Origin: Bimastos eiseni
Taxonomy: Eukaryota; Annelida; Clitellata; Crassiclitellata; Lumbricidae
DNA: 64,000 nt
Assembly: GCA_959347315.1 (NCBI GenBank)
Contig: OY365806.1
Span: forward strand, 24,783,855-24,847,854
Reading direction: 5' to 3'
The notes under the pieces were generated by a model, which was not told where the DNA came from, did not search any database, and was given only the letters and a program-made list of their open reading frames with translations. The position numbers and the translations under genes are program-made. Of this stretch, positions 25,088 to 36,430 are shown in pieces; positions within the stretch are counted from its first letter, which is position 1, and each line of letters starts with the position of its first letter.

Positions 25088-28000
25088 GTACAGTTATCTG
25101 CTCATCAATTCATCCATGCATATGTATGCATACATACGTATGCATGATGATCATACATTAAATTAGACTCGTTTCATCTTGTGCATCTCACAGAGGAACT
25201 AATCAAGCATCTGGTTGTACAATCAACATACACAATAGGTTTGCATAAACAGTCCCACATGTGAATTTCAATTGCAATTGAATAGGGAGGTCAGTGACTC
25301 AGTGTAGTCGGGCCTTGCAACGTCGTAACCAAAGTACAGCTAATATCGATAAAACTGTCTAGACCTATAGTGTGAATAGACTTATAATTGATAGAATAGA
25401 TTATATATCCAACATGTATGCAATGTGTTTCAACGGGAAGTCTGTTTTCGGAACTCTCACCTATAGAAATTATCCTTGAAGCAGAAGGTATTGTCACTGT
25501 AGCTGCTGACTCTGCAATGTTTAGAGCCAGTGAGTGAATTTACCGGGGGGATTGGGAGGGTTCAACGCCCCAATTCATTTTTTAAACATCGCCAGTTAAT
25601 TCTCAGAAATTACCTTAGGACTTCGAGCAACCGCGCCCCAGCTCAGCTATCAGTGGCTTATTGCAAATGAACTTACTCGGGTCCCTAGTGCTTAACCGTC
25701 ATGTTACATTTTTAATAAAATATCAAGCTATAGATATGGTAGCCTGCAATAATGAAGTGGCTCTGTGAGGATGTCAGCATTATTCTAAGTATTTCTTTAA
25801 GCCTAATCGCTGTAATCAGTCAACAGGTCGAGTTGGTGGACAGATAGATTATACATGCTTAGGTCCAGAGGCAGTGTAGAAGAGGGCACGAAGCCTCGCC
25901 GGTTTCTTTGTTTGCGGTGACTTTGATAACTACTTGATTCACTGAAGTACGCTGTGTGCCAACAGAGCATAACAGCTGCATGGGTGATATTGAGATTAAG
26001 CCATTAGGCCCTACAATGATAGATATGGAATCTACTGCCACTGGCTTGTTGGAATGTATGCACAATATATCTGGTGTTACACGTATCCCCCAAATAGACC
26101 CGGCCATTGTTTCTAACTGCGTTCAGCACTGCATAAAATGAGTTTACTGAAGCTTGAATTTTCACTCAAAAGCGAATTCTCGAGAGTGAGGAATGTGATG
26201 GAACTCTGAAGCTGAAAAGGTTGATGAATCGAATAAAGGTCAGTATGAATGAGAAATCTCGTTCTGACAGAAAGAATAATAATAGCCTAGAAAACTGGCA
26301 GCCTGCAGCGAATCAGAAGATGAAAATCTCTGTTCAATATTGTCGCATGAGGACTGCAATACTGGTTCTACGTCTTTTGATCCCCCGTCAGTTGATCCCC
26401 GTCAATTAACCCCCTAGTCAATTGATCTCTAAGTCAATTGATCCTCTGCCTATTTAGCCCAGCCCAATTCATACAACATTCATGTTCCACCTGCAACCTT
26501 CTCAAATTATTAAAGGAACGATGTAAAATAGCACGAAATGTTAAAATGGTAAAAAAATACAAAGGCGTAATTGAGAGTCATGATATGATTAGTTTATCAG
26601 CATAAAGTTCCAAGCATAAGCGTCTATGCATGGGATAAATGAGCCATTGCTCTGAGATCTAAAAGAATCTCCGAACGGCCGTAAACGGTTATAGCGCGGT
26701 TGACACGAGCCTCAAGCGAGCGATATCGTTGCCGGATGCTCCGTACCGACAACTCTATGTAGGAATGTGATCTTCTGTCTCTGCATGTCGCGCTGAAGTC
26801 CTAAAAATGCTCTGGGGTATAAAAGAATCTCCAAACGGTTGTAACCAGTTACAGAGCGGAGTGACACGAAGCCTGGGCATTTATTTGTTATTTTGAAATC
26901 TGTATGATCAATCTTTTGTTGACTAACAGTCAGCTACAAGTCTGTGACGCGCAGCCTAGAGGTTTGAGGGCACCAATTGACTAGGGGACCAATTGACTGG
27001 GGATCAACTGACGGGGATCAAAAGACGCGATACCGTTAGCAAAACTGGCCTCAAATGTTAGCTACAAGCTTGAACATCTCCACTTTTTCTCAATTTTTAC
27101 TCCTGAATAATGTACATCATTTTATGTATTCTGATTTGCTGTTGGCTGTTAGTTGCCTGAATCAATCACCATGGACCAAAGATGATTTTAATAGAGCAAT
27201 TTTGGCGAAAGACATGTTGCAAAAGTACCCAAATAATTCCCTGTTAACGACAAACAAACAGTGTTAGAGTAGCCACAACCATAATGTTTATTTGTCCCAA
27301 ATACATTACAAGATAAATCAAAGAAAACATAAACATAGTCACAATCGTATTGGGAACGAGGGAATAAAATAAAAAAACCCTAAAGGGACAAATTGTCCCG
27401 CTAATCGAGTTACCCATTTAAGTTACAATATTTACAGACGGCTGGTTTAGGATAATGACACAAAATAGAACTTAACTAGTTAACAAAGTAGACAATAGGA
27501 GAGAGAAGAAAGAAAGAAGTACATTTAAATGTGAGAGCATGGCATGTTGATCGTTGCTGTTGCTGAGCGTTCTTGTTGTTGTTGGAGACAGGTAACCCGT
27601 GTCCAGATGCTGAGAAGCCGTTCCCTTGTAAGTCGACTCCCACCTGCATTCCAATGGGCTATCTTTGCGACGATAGTGTGGACTGCGAGGACGGCTACGA
27701 CGAAGATCCGGAGGTCTGCACCGCAGGTAAAAACAATGCATTCTCAAACACAATGAAAACAATTGACTGAATTATTTACGGTCTGCGTTAGCCATAATTC
27801 AATCGTGTATCCTAATCTAGTATGCAGCGACGTCGTCCGCGTGTTCTGCAGAGGAATGGGAAGGGGAAGGGAAAGCCACGACGGCGTCGTATACAGGCAT
27901 AGACGACATCAGCCACATGTGCAACTTAGATTTCTCTGATTCAGAAGCCATTCCTAATTCTGTTTTGCAGGAACAGTAATACTACCTGTGCACCTCTCCA

Positions 28001-31000
28001 TCAATATACGCCCCATGCGCTCAATGATTTCTTTGATTACATCTCGCATAACACGACGAACGCTGAAGGTTATTCGGCGACTACGTGTAATCAAGCGCCA
28101 TCTTAGAGTTGCTTTCAGAATAATTTACTTACGATTTGCGTTTAATAAAACCGAAGCAAATAGTTGGCAGTTTGGTTATATGCATGCAAAGATATGCATC
28201 AAACTCATTGATGAGTTCAGTTCGAAAATTATTTGTGTTTTGCTTCCGATAAGAAGGGCTTAATTGTATATTTAAAAAGCGTCTGTGTACGTTCGCTACA
28301 GAGTACATATGAGATTACGAGATTACTCGAATTCTTTCGCTGCTCTGCATAAAATGCTGGATACTTTTGTCATGTATGGGAATTTTCGTCGTAAATAAAC
28401 TGCCAAACTTTCTTCTTCCATCTGATATCCCCGACAGACAATTGTCGTGTAAAATGAATAATTGAATTTATGTAGCACTTAGCGAACATAAACTCTGACA
28501 AAGCAACCGAAGGTCGGAAGTTGAATCAAGGTTCATGCGAGGCAAAGCAATAGACTGCTTAAGGTTCTCGATCTTGGGCTCTCCGACGTACATGTAGGCT
28601 CTATTACCGGTTGAGTCGGGCTTGTATAAACGCCAACCGTAGACGCCAACCACTGAGTAATAATTTGCGACCCCAAATTAATTTCTATTTCTATTTCCAC
28701 TCTCTGTAGCGTATTTCAGTGCTCGCTCTATTCGCTCTCGTTCTCAAAATAATTTTAAATTTTGAAATTTTTCTCGTCAAGAGAAATTGGTAATTTTAAT
28801 TCTTATTCCTATTTCCGTTAATGGAAAGATCACTGGATGGGCTAATACTTCAGTTAGGCTAGACGTAGCCTACATAGACTATCTGTTAGTCCCAAACAAA
28901 GAGAGCAGGAGGCATCGATCGCCTTTAGCTCAATTAAGCCAGAGAATAAGAATACTTGAGAAGTTGAGAACAGTAGTTAAGCATTATAATGTCAGAAGAT
29001 GCAGAATAGCCATATGGCAAAAAAAGTGTTGTCGGAGTTCTTAGGGGCCGTTCACATATTATATAACGCATAAAATCCCAATTTTTGACCCATCCCCTAC
29101 CCCTAATAACTTTATATAACAGCAGCTGTGACCCCCACCCCTCTATTATATAACAGATATGCTACCTACTCCCCTACCCCACCCCAGTCTGCAAGTACGT
29201 TAAAAGACAATCAACATAATTCTACCCCACCCCAGTCTATAAGCACGTTAAAAGACGTACAATCGACATAATTGCATTGTACAATTTGAAACTTTTATAA
29301 CAATACAATGTTAGTTAGCACTTTAATAGTAGCGATAATTGCCTTCATCCATTTCAAAAACTGTAGCAAAAAATCATCATACACCCGATTAGCTATGTGA
29401 CAAAAGCTATCTTAAAATTGCGTACTCTCTCGTGCCAATGATGATTAGACCGGATGTATGGATCCATGCTCCTCTGCATCTTAATATTCGGACTTTTAAT
29501 GGCGCTAAATTCACTTGTATTAATTACGGTAACTAATTGGGCAGTCGACGATTGTCACCATGTATCTACATGTAAGCCTACTATAATACAGTATGATAAT
29601 ACATGGTAGTGACGTACATCCTATTTAAAAGCACTATTTTAGTTTCCCTCCTTTTTTGCACTAGAAATGAGCATTACAATATCACACAGAATGGATTGGT
29701 TTAATATTGCACTGTCAGATTTTTATTGATAGATTTTTGGCACAACATTACTCTGTCTATTTAATAGCGTATGATGTATACAGAGTGTATACTACAACTA
29801 CAATTGGGTATCTAAGCAAACATAAACTATTTACGCATACTATAGAAAACGAAATCAAACATTATGATAATACCTACCAAAATAATTGTTTCAAGTGAAT
29901 TAATTTTAATTCAAACCAAAATCAATACAAAGCACACAGAATTACATTTTAGAGCGTTGAAAGGTATGCACAGGAAATTGTTAAAATTGTAAATAGGAAA
30001 TTGTTAAAAGTAGATTTCTAAATAATAAGTTAGAATGCCAGGTGGCAGCTAATGGTGCTAGTTTTGGTTCACAACGTATAGTGAACTTCGATTAAACAAT
30101 GAAGGTCCGTGGCACATGGAATTTCCAATTGGCAGGCAAACAGGCAAAATAGCATAAGCTGAAAAAAGTTTGCTATATAACAAAACCTTTAACCTACCCC
30201 CCACCCTACACAATATAACGCTAACAAAACCGGAACCCGCCCACCTACCCCTTGAGAGTTATATAATATGTGAACGGCCCCTTAGCAAATTGAGACAAAA
30301 TCTAAACTAGAAGTTGAAGATTGTTTGAGAATTTTTGCTGAGAATCTAGGCTATAGCTGTTCGTGTATGGTAAACGTCGTTCGGAGACACAAGATTTTTG
30401 AAGGCATTAAAAATTTACGATTGCAATATCAAAAGACCGGATGAAGAAGAATAAATGAGAATTGTATTCGCTCTGTTTTAAAAATCTTTTCTATCACTGA
30501 ACGAATAATAAAGTACATGTAGCAAGTTTTAAAAATCTTTAAAAATCTTTTCTATCACTGAACGAATAATAAAGTACATGTAGCAAGAAACAGATAGATA
30601 TCGGTAAACATGAAGTAAATTAACATAAAAGCCGACGAGACTGAAAGAAAAGCTTTACCATGAGTGCGTTGCAGGCAGAGGTTCATTAGACGTCGCCAAG
30701 ACCTGGTGTATTTGCATACATAACTTTTGCAGGTGCGACCCTGTGAATGATCAATTGTAAGCGAGGTTAAGTCTTGCCATATGTTTTTGGGTTCTTTCAA
30801 ATGCGAATCTACATCTATGACATCTTGTTCTTGGGCTGTATACATATATAGCGTAGGCCCTATAGTCACATATTTCATATAATAATATTATTGTGTAAAA
30901 TTAACAAGAATACAAACGTACGCCAGAGGTACCTGTCTAATGATATTTCCAGCTCACAGACCACCAGTCGAGGACATTCTGAATTTTTTGGAATCTACAA

Positions 31001-31716
31001 AGAGCTGGATCATGGATAGACTTTTCAGCGGTCAAGACATTTCGCAAGTCGCCCATGGCTTGGTCGGTAAGAACGCTTATATACGTCGGATTTACGTAAA
31101 TGTATAAGAAGCTAAGAAGACGTATGTTTAAACTTTTATCGTATCTTCAGATCCGTTCAAATTGTGCGATTACATGATGTCTCCCTTCTTCTATTAAACT
31201 TTTCTAATTTTTCTTCATCTTTCTCTTCTTTTTCTCCTCCTCCTCCTTCTTCTTCCCTCCTCCTACTACTTCTTCTTCACCATCATCATCTTCGTATTCC
31301 TCGTATCCTCCTCTTCCTTTTCTTCCTCCTCCTCTTCCTCCTCCTGTAGTCTCTTCATTTTACTATTCCACTACTAATACGACCAGTGCGCTTCTATGAG
31401 GTATTTTGAAAGCGCAATATAAATTGTTTTGGTACGTGTAGGCCTACTGTACGCAATGCACTTGCGATTAGAATGCATGCAAGTGAATGTAAGCGACGCT
31501 TGTTCTGGTGTGGTTATTGTAGTGAGTGCAACAGTCGAGGATTACCGCAAGCGACTCGGCCTCACCGAGGATGACATGGGCAACCTTCGAAGTGCTCTGA
31601 AGGCAGTCAGTGACGGCGATGAAGGAGCTATGACCGGCCTTGGCATGCCCCCATCCGCCTGGAACGAAATCTCCTTCATGTTCGGAAAACTCATTAAGAG
31701 CGGGTTCGCCGCTTGA
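24955..31716 (+). CDS. Neuropeptide precursor of the prohormone-4 / ITG-like type (LDLa-containing), four exons, 191 aa
   Basis: Coding exons are 24955-25087, 27592-27726, 30953-31066 and 31523-31716. All three introns are phase 1 with GT..AG borders, and the joined frame is 576 nt. The protein has a signal peptide (about 1-22, MDLKLFGVFLVTTILLSLSS). A short basic-ended segment follows (to KAKR at 38-41, a dibasic convertase site). Next is an LDL-receptor class A module (45-89) with six cysteines and an acidic DCEDGYDEDP calcium motif. The C-terminal region (90-191) includes YRKRLGLTEDDMGNLRSAL and GMPPSAWNE. From memory of the family, insect prohormone-4/ITG-like precursors have this order: signal, N-terminal peptide ending in KR, LDLa, then a conserved domain with a GMPPSAWNE-like block. 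It is probably secreted from neurons or neuroendocrine cells. The mature peptide would lie between the signal cleavage site and KAKR. The hAT MITE supplies an in-frame upstream ATG (24889), but the signal peptide and GACGATGG context favour 24955. Confidence 0.75.
26371..27027. mobile_element. Inverted-repeat element with GATCCCC-rich ends, in intron 1
   Basis: The left end (CGTCTTTTGATCCCCCGTCA...) and the reverse complement of the right end (CGTCTTTTGATCCCCGTCAG...) match over about 55 bp. The ends themselves contain short direct repeats of GTCAATTGATCCCC. Inside, a ~65-bp segment with AAAAGAATCTCC(G/A)AACGG is present twice (26650-26712 and 26809-26874). There is no coding capacity. I could not find a clear target-site duplication, so the superfamily is unassigned. 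Confidence 0.65.
27262..27440 (-). mobile_element. 3'-UTR fragment of a non-LTR retrotransposon, in intron 1
   Basis: Read on the minus strand, AAATGGGTAACTC...GTTAGC-like sequence followed by GTCCCTTTAGGGTTT matches the 3' UTR of the element at 38213-40394 (AATGGGTGACCCTGTTAGCA, then GTCCCTTTAGGGTTTG). It ends near an AATAAAC and ATGGTTGTGG tail. Only the tail is present, as expected for strong 5' truncation. Confidence 0.55.
27592..27726 (+). CDS. Exon 2 of the prohormone-4-like gene: LDL-receptor class A domain
   Basis: Bounded by GGAGACAG| and GCAG|GTAAAA, phase 1 at both ends, so the LDLa module sits in one symmetrical exon. Six cysteines (48, 57, 63, 70, 76, 87 of the joined protein) have class A spacing. 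The usual DGSDE is DGYDE here. The first five cysteines and the acidic residues should allow calcium binding. Confidence 0.85.
29041..30284. mobile_element. Harbinger/ISL2EU-like non-autonomous DNA transposon, 1.24 kb, in intron 2
   Basis: The element proper spans 29044-30281. Its left end GGGGCCGTTCACATATTATA is exactly repeated, inverted, at the right end (TATAATATGTGAACGGCCCC), with about 24 bp identical. It is flanked by TTA on both sides (29041-29043 and 30282-30284), the 3-bp duplication expected for PIF/Harbinger. Inside the left end a ~50-bp unit starting TACCCCACCCCAGTCT is tandemly duplicated (29173-29272). CCTACCCC motifs also occur near the right end. The longest internal open frame is 63 codons with no transposase motif, so it must be mobilised in trans. 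Confidence 0.88.
30477..30587 (+). repeat. Tandem duplication, 61-bp period, in intron 2
   Basis: A segment containing CTATCACTGAACGAATAATA and AAGTACATGTAGCAAG occurs twice, essentially identical, indicating a recent local duplication. Confidence 0.9.
30953..31066 (+). CDS. Exon 3 of the prohormone-4-like gene
   Basis: It follows TGATATTTCCAG and ends TTGGTCG|GTAAGA, phase 1 at both ends. It encodes RPPVEDILNFLESTKSWIMD and RLFSGQDISQVAHGLV, an amphipathic helical segment corresponding in position to the helical region after LDLa in insect prohormone-4. The alternative acceptor at 30959 would shift the frame and is rejected. Confidence 0.75.
31195..31352 (+). repeat. Long polypyrimidine tract in intron 3
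   Basis: CTT/CTC/TCC-rich sequence runs for about 155 bp and ends CCTCCTGTAG. It is a potential strong acceptor 170 bp upstream of the one I use. Using it would place stop codons in frame before exon 4, so it looks like a decoy or the start of a non-coding isoform. Confidence 0.6.
31523..31716 (+). CDS. Exon 4 of the prohormone-4-like gene: conserved C-terminal domain and stop
   Basis: The acceptor GGTTATTGTAG continues phase 1. It encodes VSATVEDYRKRLGLTEDDMG, then LRSALKAVSDGDEGAM, then GLGMPPSAWNEISFMFGKLI and KSGFAA with a TGA stop. The GMPPSAWNE block is the strongest family marker in the gene. Confidence 0.8.
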
Positions 31717-32900
31717 GGCAGCACCATCGACCTTTGACCCTCTCAACATCGACAGAGGGCAGCGCAGGTCTCGATGCGAAATTACAGTGTATCTGTGTAA
31801 AACGGAGGAGGGAAATACATTAGCAACATTCTAGCGCATAGTTAATTGGTCTTAATGATTATTAATTAAACATTACTAAGATAGCGTAATTAGAAAGTAG
31901 CACAAAGTTTACATTATGTCAATATGACTTACAAAGACCAGCTTCTTGCTTTAGTTCTAGACGGGCTTATTTTGCAATTACGTTAGATGCGTACAGACTA
32001 TAGACAAAAGAAGTTTATCTATAAATTCAATTCCTGGAACTTCTCTTGGTTTGTTACTGAGTAAGAATTTTATTAATATTAGTCCTCAGATACGTTTCCG
32101 TTATCGTTATCGTCATCGCCACCGCCACCGTCACAGTCGTCATTGTCATCGTCATCATAATCATCATCATCGTCAATCTTTGACAAGACGTAACATGACC
32201 TCAACATTATATAGAGCACAACGTAGCATATCATAGCATTACATGAAGTGGCATGACATAGCACAGGGTATAGCACAGGGTATAGCGAAAGGGTATAAAA
32301 GAGTGTGTAATTTAATGTTCACTAATATTGCTGATCCATCAGTAGTGTGTCTACTGGTGGATCCACAGAAGGCGATGGACTGGAAAGGATGACAATTACA
32401 CTGTGAGTTTAGAGTTCTTCCAGAGTTTGGTGGGTTGCGGTGTTATGAGCGGCGGCTAAATCTTCGGGAATGATGTTGCCTTGTAGCAGAATATCATGCA
32501 AGGTCCTCTTTGATATATCTCCGAGTCGTCATTATTGATCGTAGGCCTACTACATTCACGATACAGTATTTACAGCAGCGGTTAATTAAACATAAAATAC
32601 GTCCAGAGTAAATTCATTGAAGGCTAGCAGTTCGTTATAGAGGCCTATATAATTTTATACCGTTTTAAAGTGTGTCTATATATAGTGTGACATCAGGCTA
32701 TTCACTAAAGGCCTTCGCTTACGTGTAGTCTACTGATCAAGTTATAAAATACTAGACAAGGTTCAACGATGCCTGAATACACAAAATCCACAGTTAAAAA
32801 CATATTCATAAAATTAATCGCCGTCGACTGCCCTTCTCTCACTAAAGGTGATCTCCTTTTCAAGTGAAGTTTGATTTGATCTTTTATAAAACATTCTTTC
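31717..32900. other. Intergenic with triplet and short tandem repeats
   Basis: A CAT/CGT/CAC triplet tract runs 32095-32178, and short CATAGCA/ACAGGGTATAG repeats run 32205-32295. No gene is recognised; no AATAAA is obvious close to the neuropeptide stop. Confidence 0.4.
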
Positions 32901-32914
32901 GTAATTTATTTAAT

Positions 32915-33370
32915 TTTCAATTCAATTCAACTCAATTTTATTTGGTAACCCAAAAAAATGAGAAAGTGACAAATAAAAAGTTTTCATAAATGAATATTCT
33001 GGTTACACAGCGAACCTAAAGAGGTCATTGACCCCGCTAACCAGGAGCCCTATGTAGAATTTATAAACTGGCAATGGGTACCAGTATTAATAACATTCAC
33101 ATTTCAGGTAAGTAAAAATGGGCCGAGATAGAAGTTAATCTTAACTAGTGCTTTAACTAAGGGCTCGTTGCATCCACAATAGACACAAAAATTCAATGCT
33201 TAAAGGTGTCTTCAAGCAATAGAGGCGAAGTTTATTTTTAAATAATCTGATATTTGGCTGGTGTTGAATATATGTTGGGAGAAGATTCCATAAATGGGAT
33301 CCAGTACATTGAATAGAAAACAATCGAGTATGTGTGTGTGCATAAGGAGGGTCATAGGATATCAAGTTTC
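32915..33370 (-). pseudogene. Minus-strand non-LTR retrotransposon fragment (RT C-terminus and 3' UTR)
   Basis: The minus frame 33153-33365 contains LFSIQCTGSHLWNLLPTYIQ and LFKNKLRLYCL. These parallel KFSIRCSGPNAWNRVPAELR and LFKRKLRVYII in the better preserved element at 38213-40394. Downstream on the minus strand comes GTCAATGACCTCTTTAGG and an AATAAAATTGAGTTGAA tail, resembling that element's 3' UTR. It is heavily 5'-truncated. Confidence 0.65.
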
Positions 33371-34129
33371 TTGTTTGATAGGAGTGGCGATTAGAGGTGA
33401 GGTAAAAAAAAGTTATTAAAAACCTTCGTCATCATCTCCTCCTACAACCAATCGCCTGCTTGAGGCGCGGTTGTCACTTTAAGTCTTGCCTGATGGTACT
33501 CGCATTATTATCATCATCGTCCAGAAACTTCGAGTTCACATTCGAGGTTTTTGGGATTTATTGCTACTCATAAACATTCGAATAGGCCAAAACGGGTGAC
33601 CATTCGTACATTTGAGGTTACACCTTTGCACCAAACAAACCTCAAGGAATTCAACAAATCAATCACGTAACACAAACAGAATAAATGAATTATTATTTCT
33701 GCATTTTATTAATATAATATATTATTATAATTGTAATTAAATGGTATCTTAAAAATGAGAAGTGTTTCTGACATAGAGACAAATATTTGTAGCTATCTTC
33801 GCCAGATGGCGATGGTAGTGTTTGCCAGACAATCTAACGTCCATAATGGGCATCGTCGGAATGTTATTCAATCGATTCTTGCTTCCTCATTTTTGCATAT
33901 CGAGAGTGTCGCTTCTACGACTTATAACATCACAGTCACAAAGGACCATGGCAATCTCAGAAGTAGTGTATAGATGCAAGAAGGAACAGCAGTCAAACAA
34001 GTTGGCCCATGGCTAACAATTTGAAAACAGTTGGCTGTTTGATCGCTTGCCTCAAAATGTGAAGCTCTGTCAAGTGAAAGCATAGTAGGCCTACTATGTC
34101 TTGCATTCATATATGTGCAAGAAGGGACA
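33371..34129. other. Non-coding stretch
   Basis: AT-rich with no recognisable exon. It leads into the (GA)n array. Confidence 0.4.
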
Positions 34130-34131
34130 GA

Positions 34132-34213
34132 GATTGAGAGAGACAGCGAGAGAGAGAGAGAGAGTGAGAGAGTGAGAGAGCGAGAGAGAGAGTGAGAGAG
34201 AGAGAGCGAGAGA

Positions 34214-34277
<64 letters not shown>

Positions 34278-34281
34278 TAGA
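34132..34281 (+). repeat. (GA)n microsatellite
   Basis: About 150 bp of GAGA with GAGC, GAGT and GACA interruptions. Ser/Leu-rich open frames on the minus strand are artefacts of this array. Confidence 0.95.
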
Positions 34282-34449
34282 GTGCAGTGAATACACGAAC
34301 AGATTGGTAGACATATTTTGACAATCGGATGCACACATACATAGGCCTATGTATATATGTGTGTGTGTGTAGTTAAGCCGCTGAGGGACTTTGTAATCAA
34401 GTATTAGGCTCAATCTACGTGGGACGTGGGATTTGGATGTGCATATCAG

Positions 34450-35300
34450 CATATGATCTATAGGTGCGAGATAGCTGGGTGATGTGGTCGGAAAAAGCAG
34501 GGCTCTTGTCGAAGAATATTCCTAGATTGCAGGCAGGAGAAGAAAAATTCGCGATTGAAGTGAGATTCGTTGGATAAATGTCGGAAGAATAGGTTAGTTT
34601 AAATTGCTCGCGGAAGGGAGAGTGACATGATTAGCTGCTTATCGTCAGGGTAGGGTTAATGTCTTAATGTAATGATCAACTGGAGATGAGGAAATGAGTT
34701 TATTGAGTGGGGAGGTGAGGGAGAAGAATGGAGAGCACTTGGCCGAGAACAGAACATTGATATACACCGCAGCTGATGCTTCACGGCAGATTGGATGATT
34801 GACCAGCGGGCAGCGGCATCGATGCGTGATGAAAGACATGACTTAATCCACAGTATATCAGGAATTTCAAAATCATCGAAGGCGGCGAATTTGTCTATGA
34901 GGCACAAATAAGAGAGTTGTTGACGGTATGTCTCCATGACAAATTGTCTTGTATGGCGAACCAATGACTGTTTCATTAGAGTGATGTAATGATGTTTGGT
35001 GTTGGCCCATTGATTTGGGTTAAGCTGGTTAAGCTGATTGATTGACTCGAGGAAGTCGTTAAGACGCTAGAGAGGACACTGCGTTCCAAGAGTTTAGAAA
35101 AGAAGGAGAGAATTGAAATTGAAGGGTAGTTTGGAGAGGAGTCCCTTATCAAGGAATTGCTTTTTGAAAAGTAGTTCAACAACTGAATTGATAGATTCAA
35201 CTGAATCTTTGAGAAGAGCTCCCCAGCAATTAACATATATCATAATTTACAGATAGACCTATTAAGAATATATTATGACTATGTTCTCACAATCACTGCG
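34450..35300 (-). pseudogene. Decayed non-LTR reverse transcriptase remnant, minus strand
   Basis: Reading the minus strand from 35300 downward, pieces of an RT appear in order. First is PNYPSISILSFFSKLLERSV at about 35130 (the NYRPISLL motif). Then comes LIDKFAAFDDF near 34880 (motif A, normally DLSAAFDT). Last is NLGIFF-DKSPAFSDHITQL near 34480-34530, from the region after the catalytic motifs. Several frame changes separate the pieces, and motif C is not intact. It is an old insertion in the same direction as the 32915-33370 fragment. Confidence 0.6.
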
Positions 35301-36346
35301 CCATACCTGGCATACCATCACCCACTTCCTCAAGCTTCTCACTTTTGGGGTCGACATCAAAGATTCTGACAACAGTAAGACAATAAATACACTAGGATTC
35401 AATTGTAATACCTTACCCTGAAAAATTGCGCTTTCGCAAGAGGCGCAAGGCTCTTTGTGTTTGTTTGCCAGATAAGCACTTCATTTAGGTTGTCCATAAC
35501 ACTGTCTCCAGAGCGTTCTTTATATTAAAGAACATGCTGGAAACAACAGAATGGAAGACCTGAGAACCTCACTTGGAAAAATGTCAGAGAGAAAGGATAT
35601 TTTTGTCATGGCCAGAATTGTTCTGGGTCGAGACTCATATAGAGTGTTAGTTAACAAGAGAAACCTTTCCTTGCTTCACAGATTGGCAGAAGTGTGTTTG
35701 GATTCTCAGTCAATTGTCATCCTATATTTTCATCGTCGAACGCAGTATACGATTGCAGAAGGCACCACAGATGGAATGAGAGATCTACGAAGTCTGAACT
35801 GACAATAGGCAAAGCAGCAGAAAAGGTCAGACGTTCATTTGAAGTATTATGTGTACCTGATCAATAAGTGCCATTCTCAGACCCTCAGCAGCCAGTCGCA
35901 CGCATAACAGAGGCAGCAGCAGCAGCAGCAGCTGCTGCGGTGTTGCCCCGGGATTTTCCAACGAATGAGACGCCAGTGCAGCGAATCATTCTATTGATCG
36001 ATGGCGCTCTGTAGGTCTACATTGGCTGAAGATGCATCGGCTGTAAGCCACCGAAGAAACTAAGAGAGTTTCGTTATTTGAAAATGTACGACAAGACAGC
36101 AGATCATATTTAGTCATATTTACTAAGACTTGTTCTGTTCTGCCGGATATAGTCATGTTTAATATTTCTTCTGTCCTCCTCAATCACTCTCGCCTCCATT
36201 ATAGGCCCTACGTCGAATTCCCCCAAAATTGATTGTCTTATTCTAATCCTTCTGCCTGATTTTTTTCCATTTCCTTGTCATCTCTAGTTTCTTTTGCGAA
36301 AATCGTTTCGTCGTCATTCTTTGGGAATGCAATATTATGGATTTTT
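35301..36346. other. Non-coding stretch
   Basis: A CAG-type run lies at 35911-35938. An 83-codon plus frame (35551-35802) has no recognised domain. No gene is called. Confidence 0.35.
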
Positions 36347-36430
36347 ATTGCAATCTCTAAACTTCTAAAACGCCACCCGAAAACCAAGCGCAGGGCCTCA
36401 GCTTATTCACGGGAGATGCGTCAAGTCACA
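36347..36430 (+). repeat. Dispersed repeat family 'AYSRAL', copy C
   Basis: Aligns with copies A and B over about 80 bp (AACCAAGCGCAGGGC, CAGCTTATTCACGGGAG). The plus frame translates KLLKRHPKTKRRASAYSREM, similar to the protein read from copy B. Confidence 0.65.

Noticed and set aside
30555..30878. 107-codon minus frame within intron 2 of the neuropeptide gene
   Set aside because: Overlaps the 61-bp tandem duplication and intron sequence; no family features.
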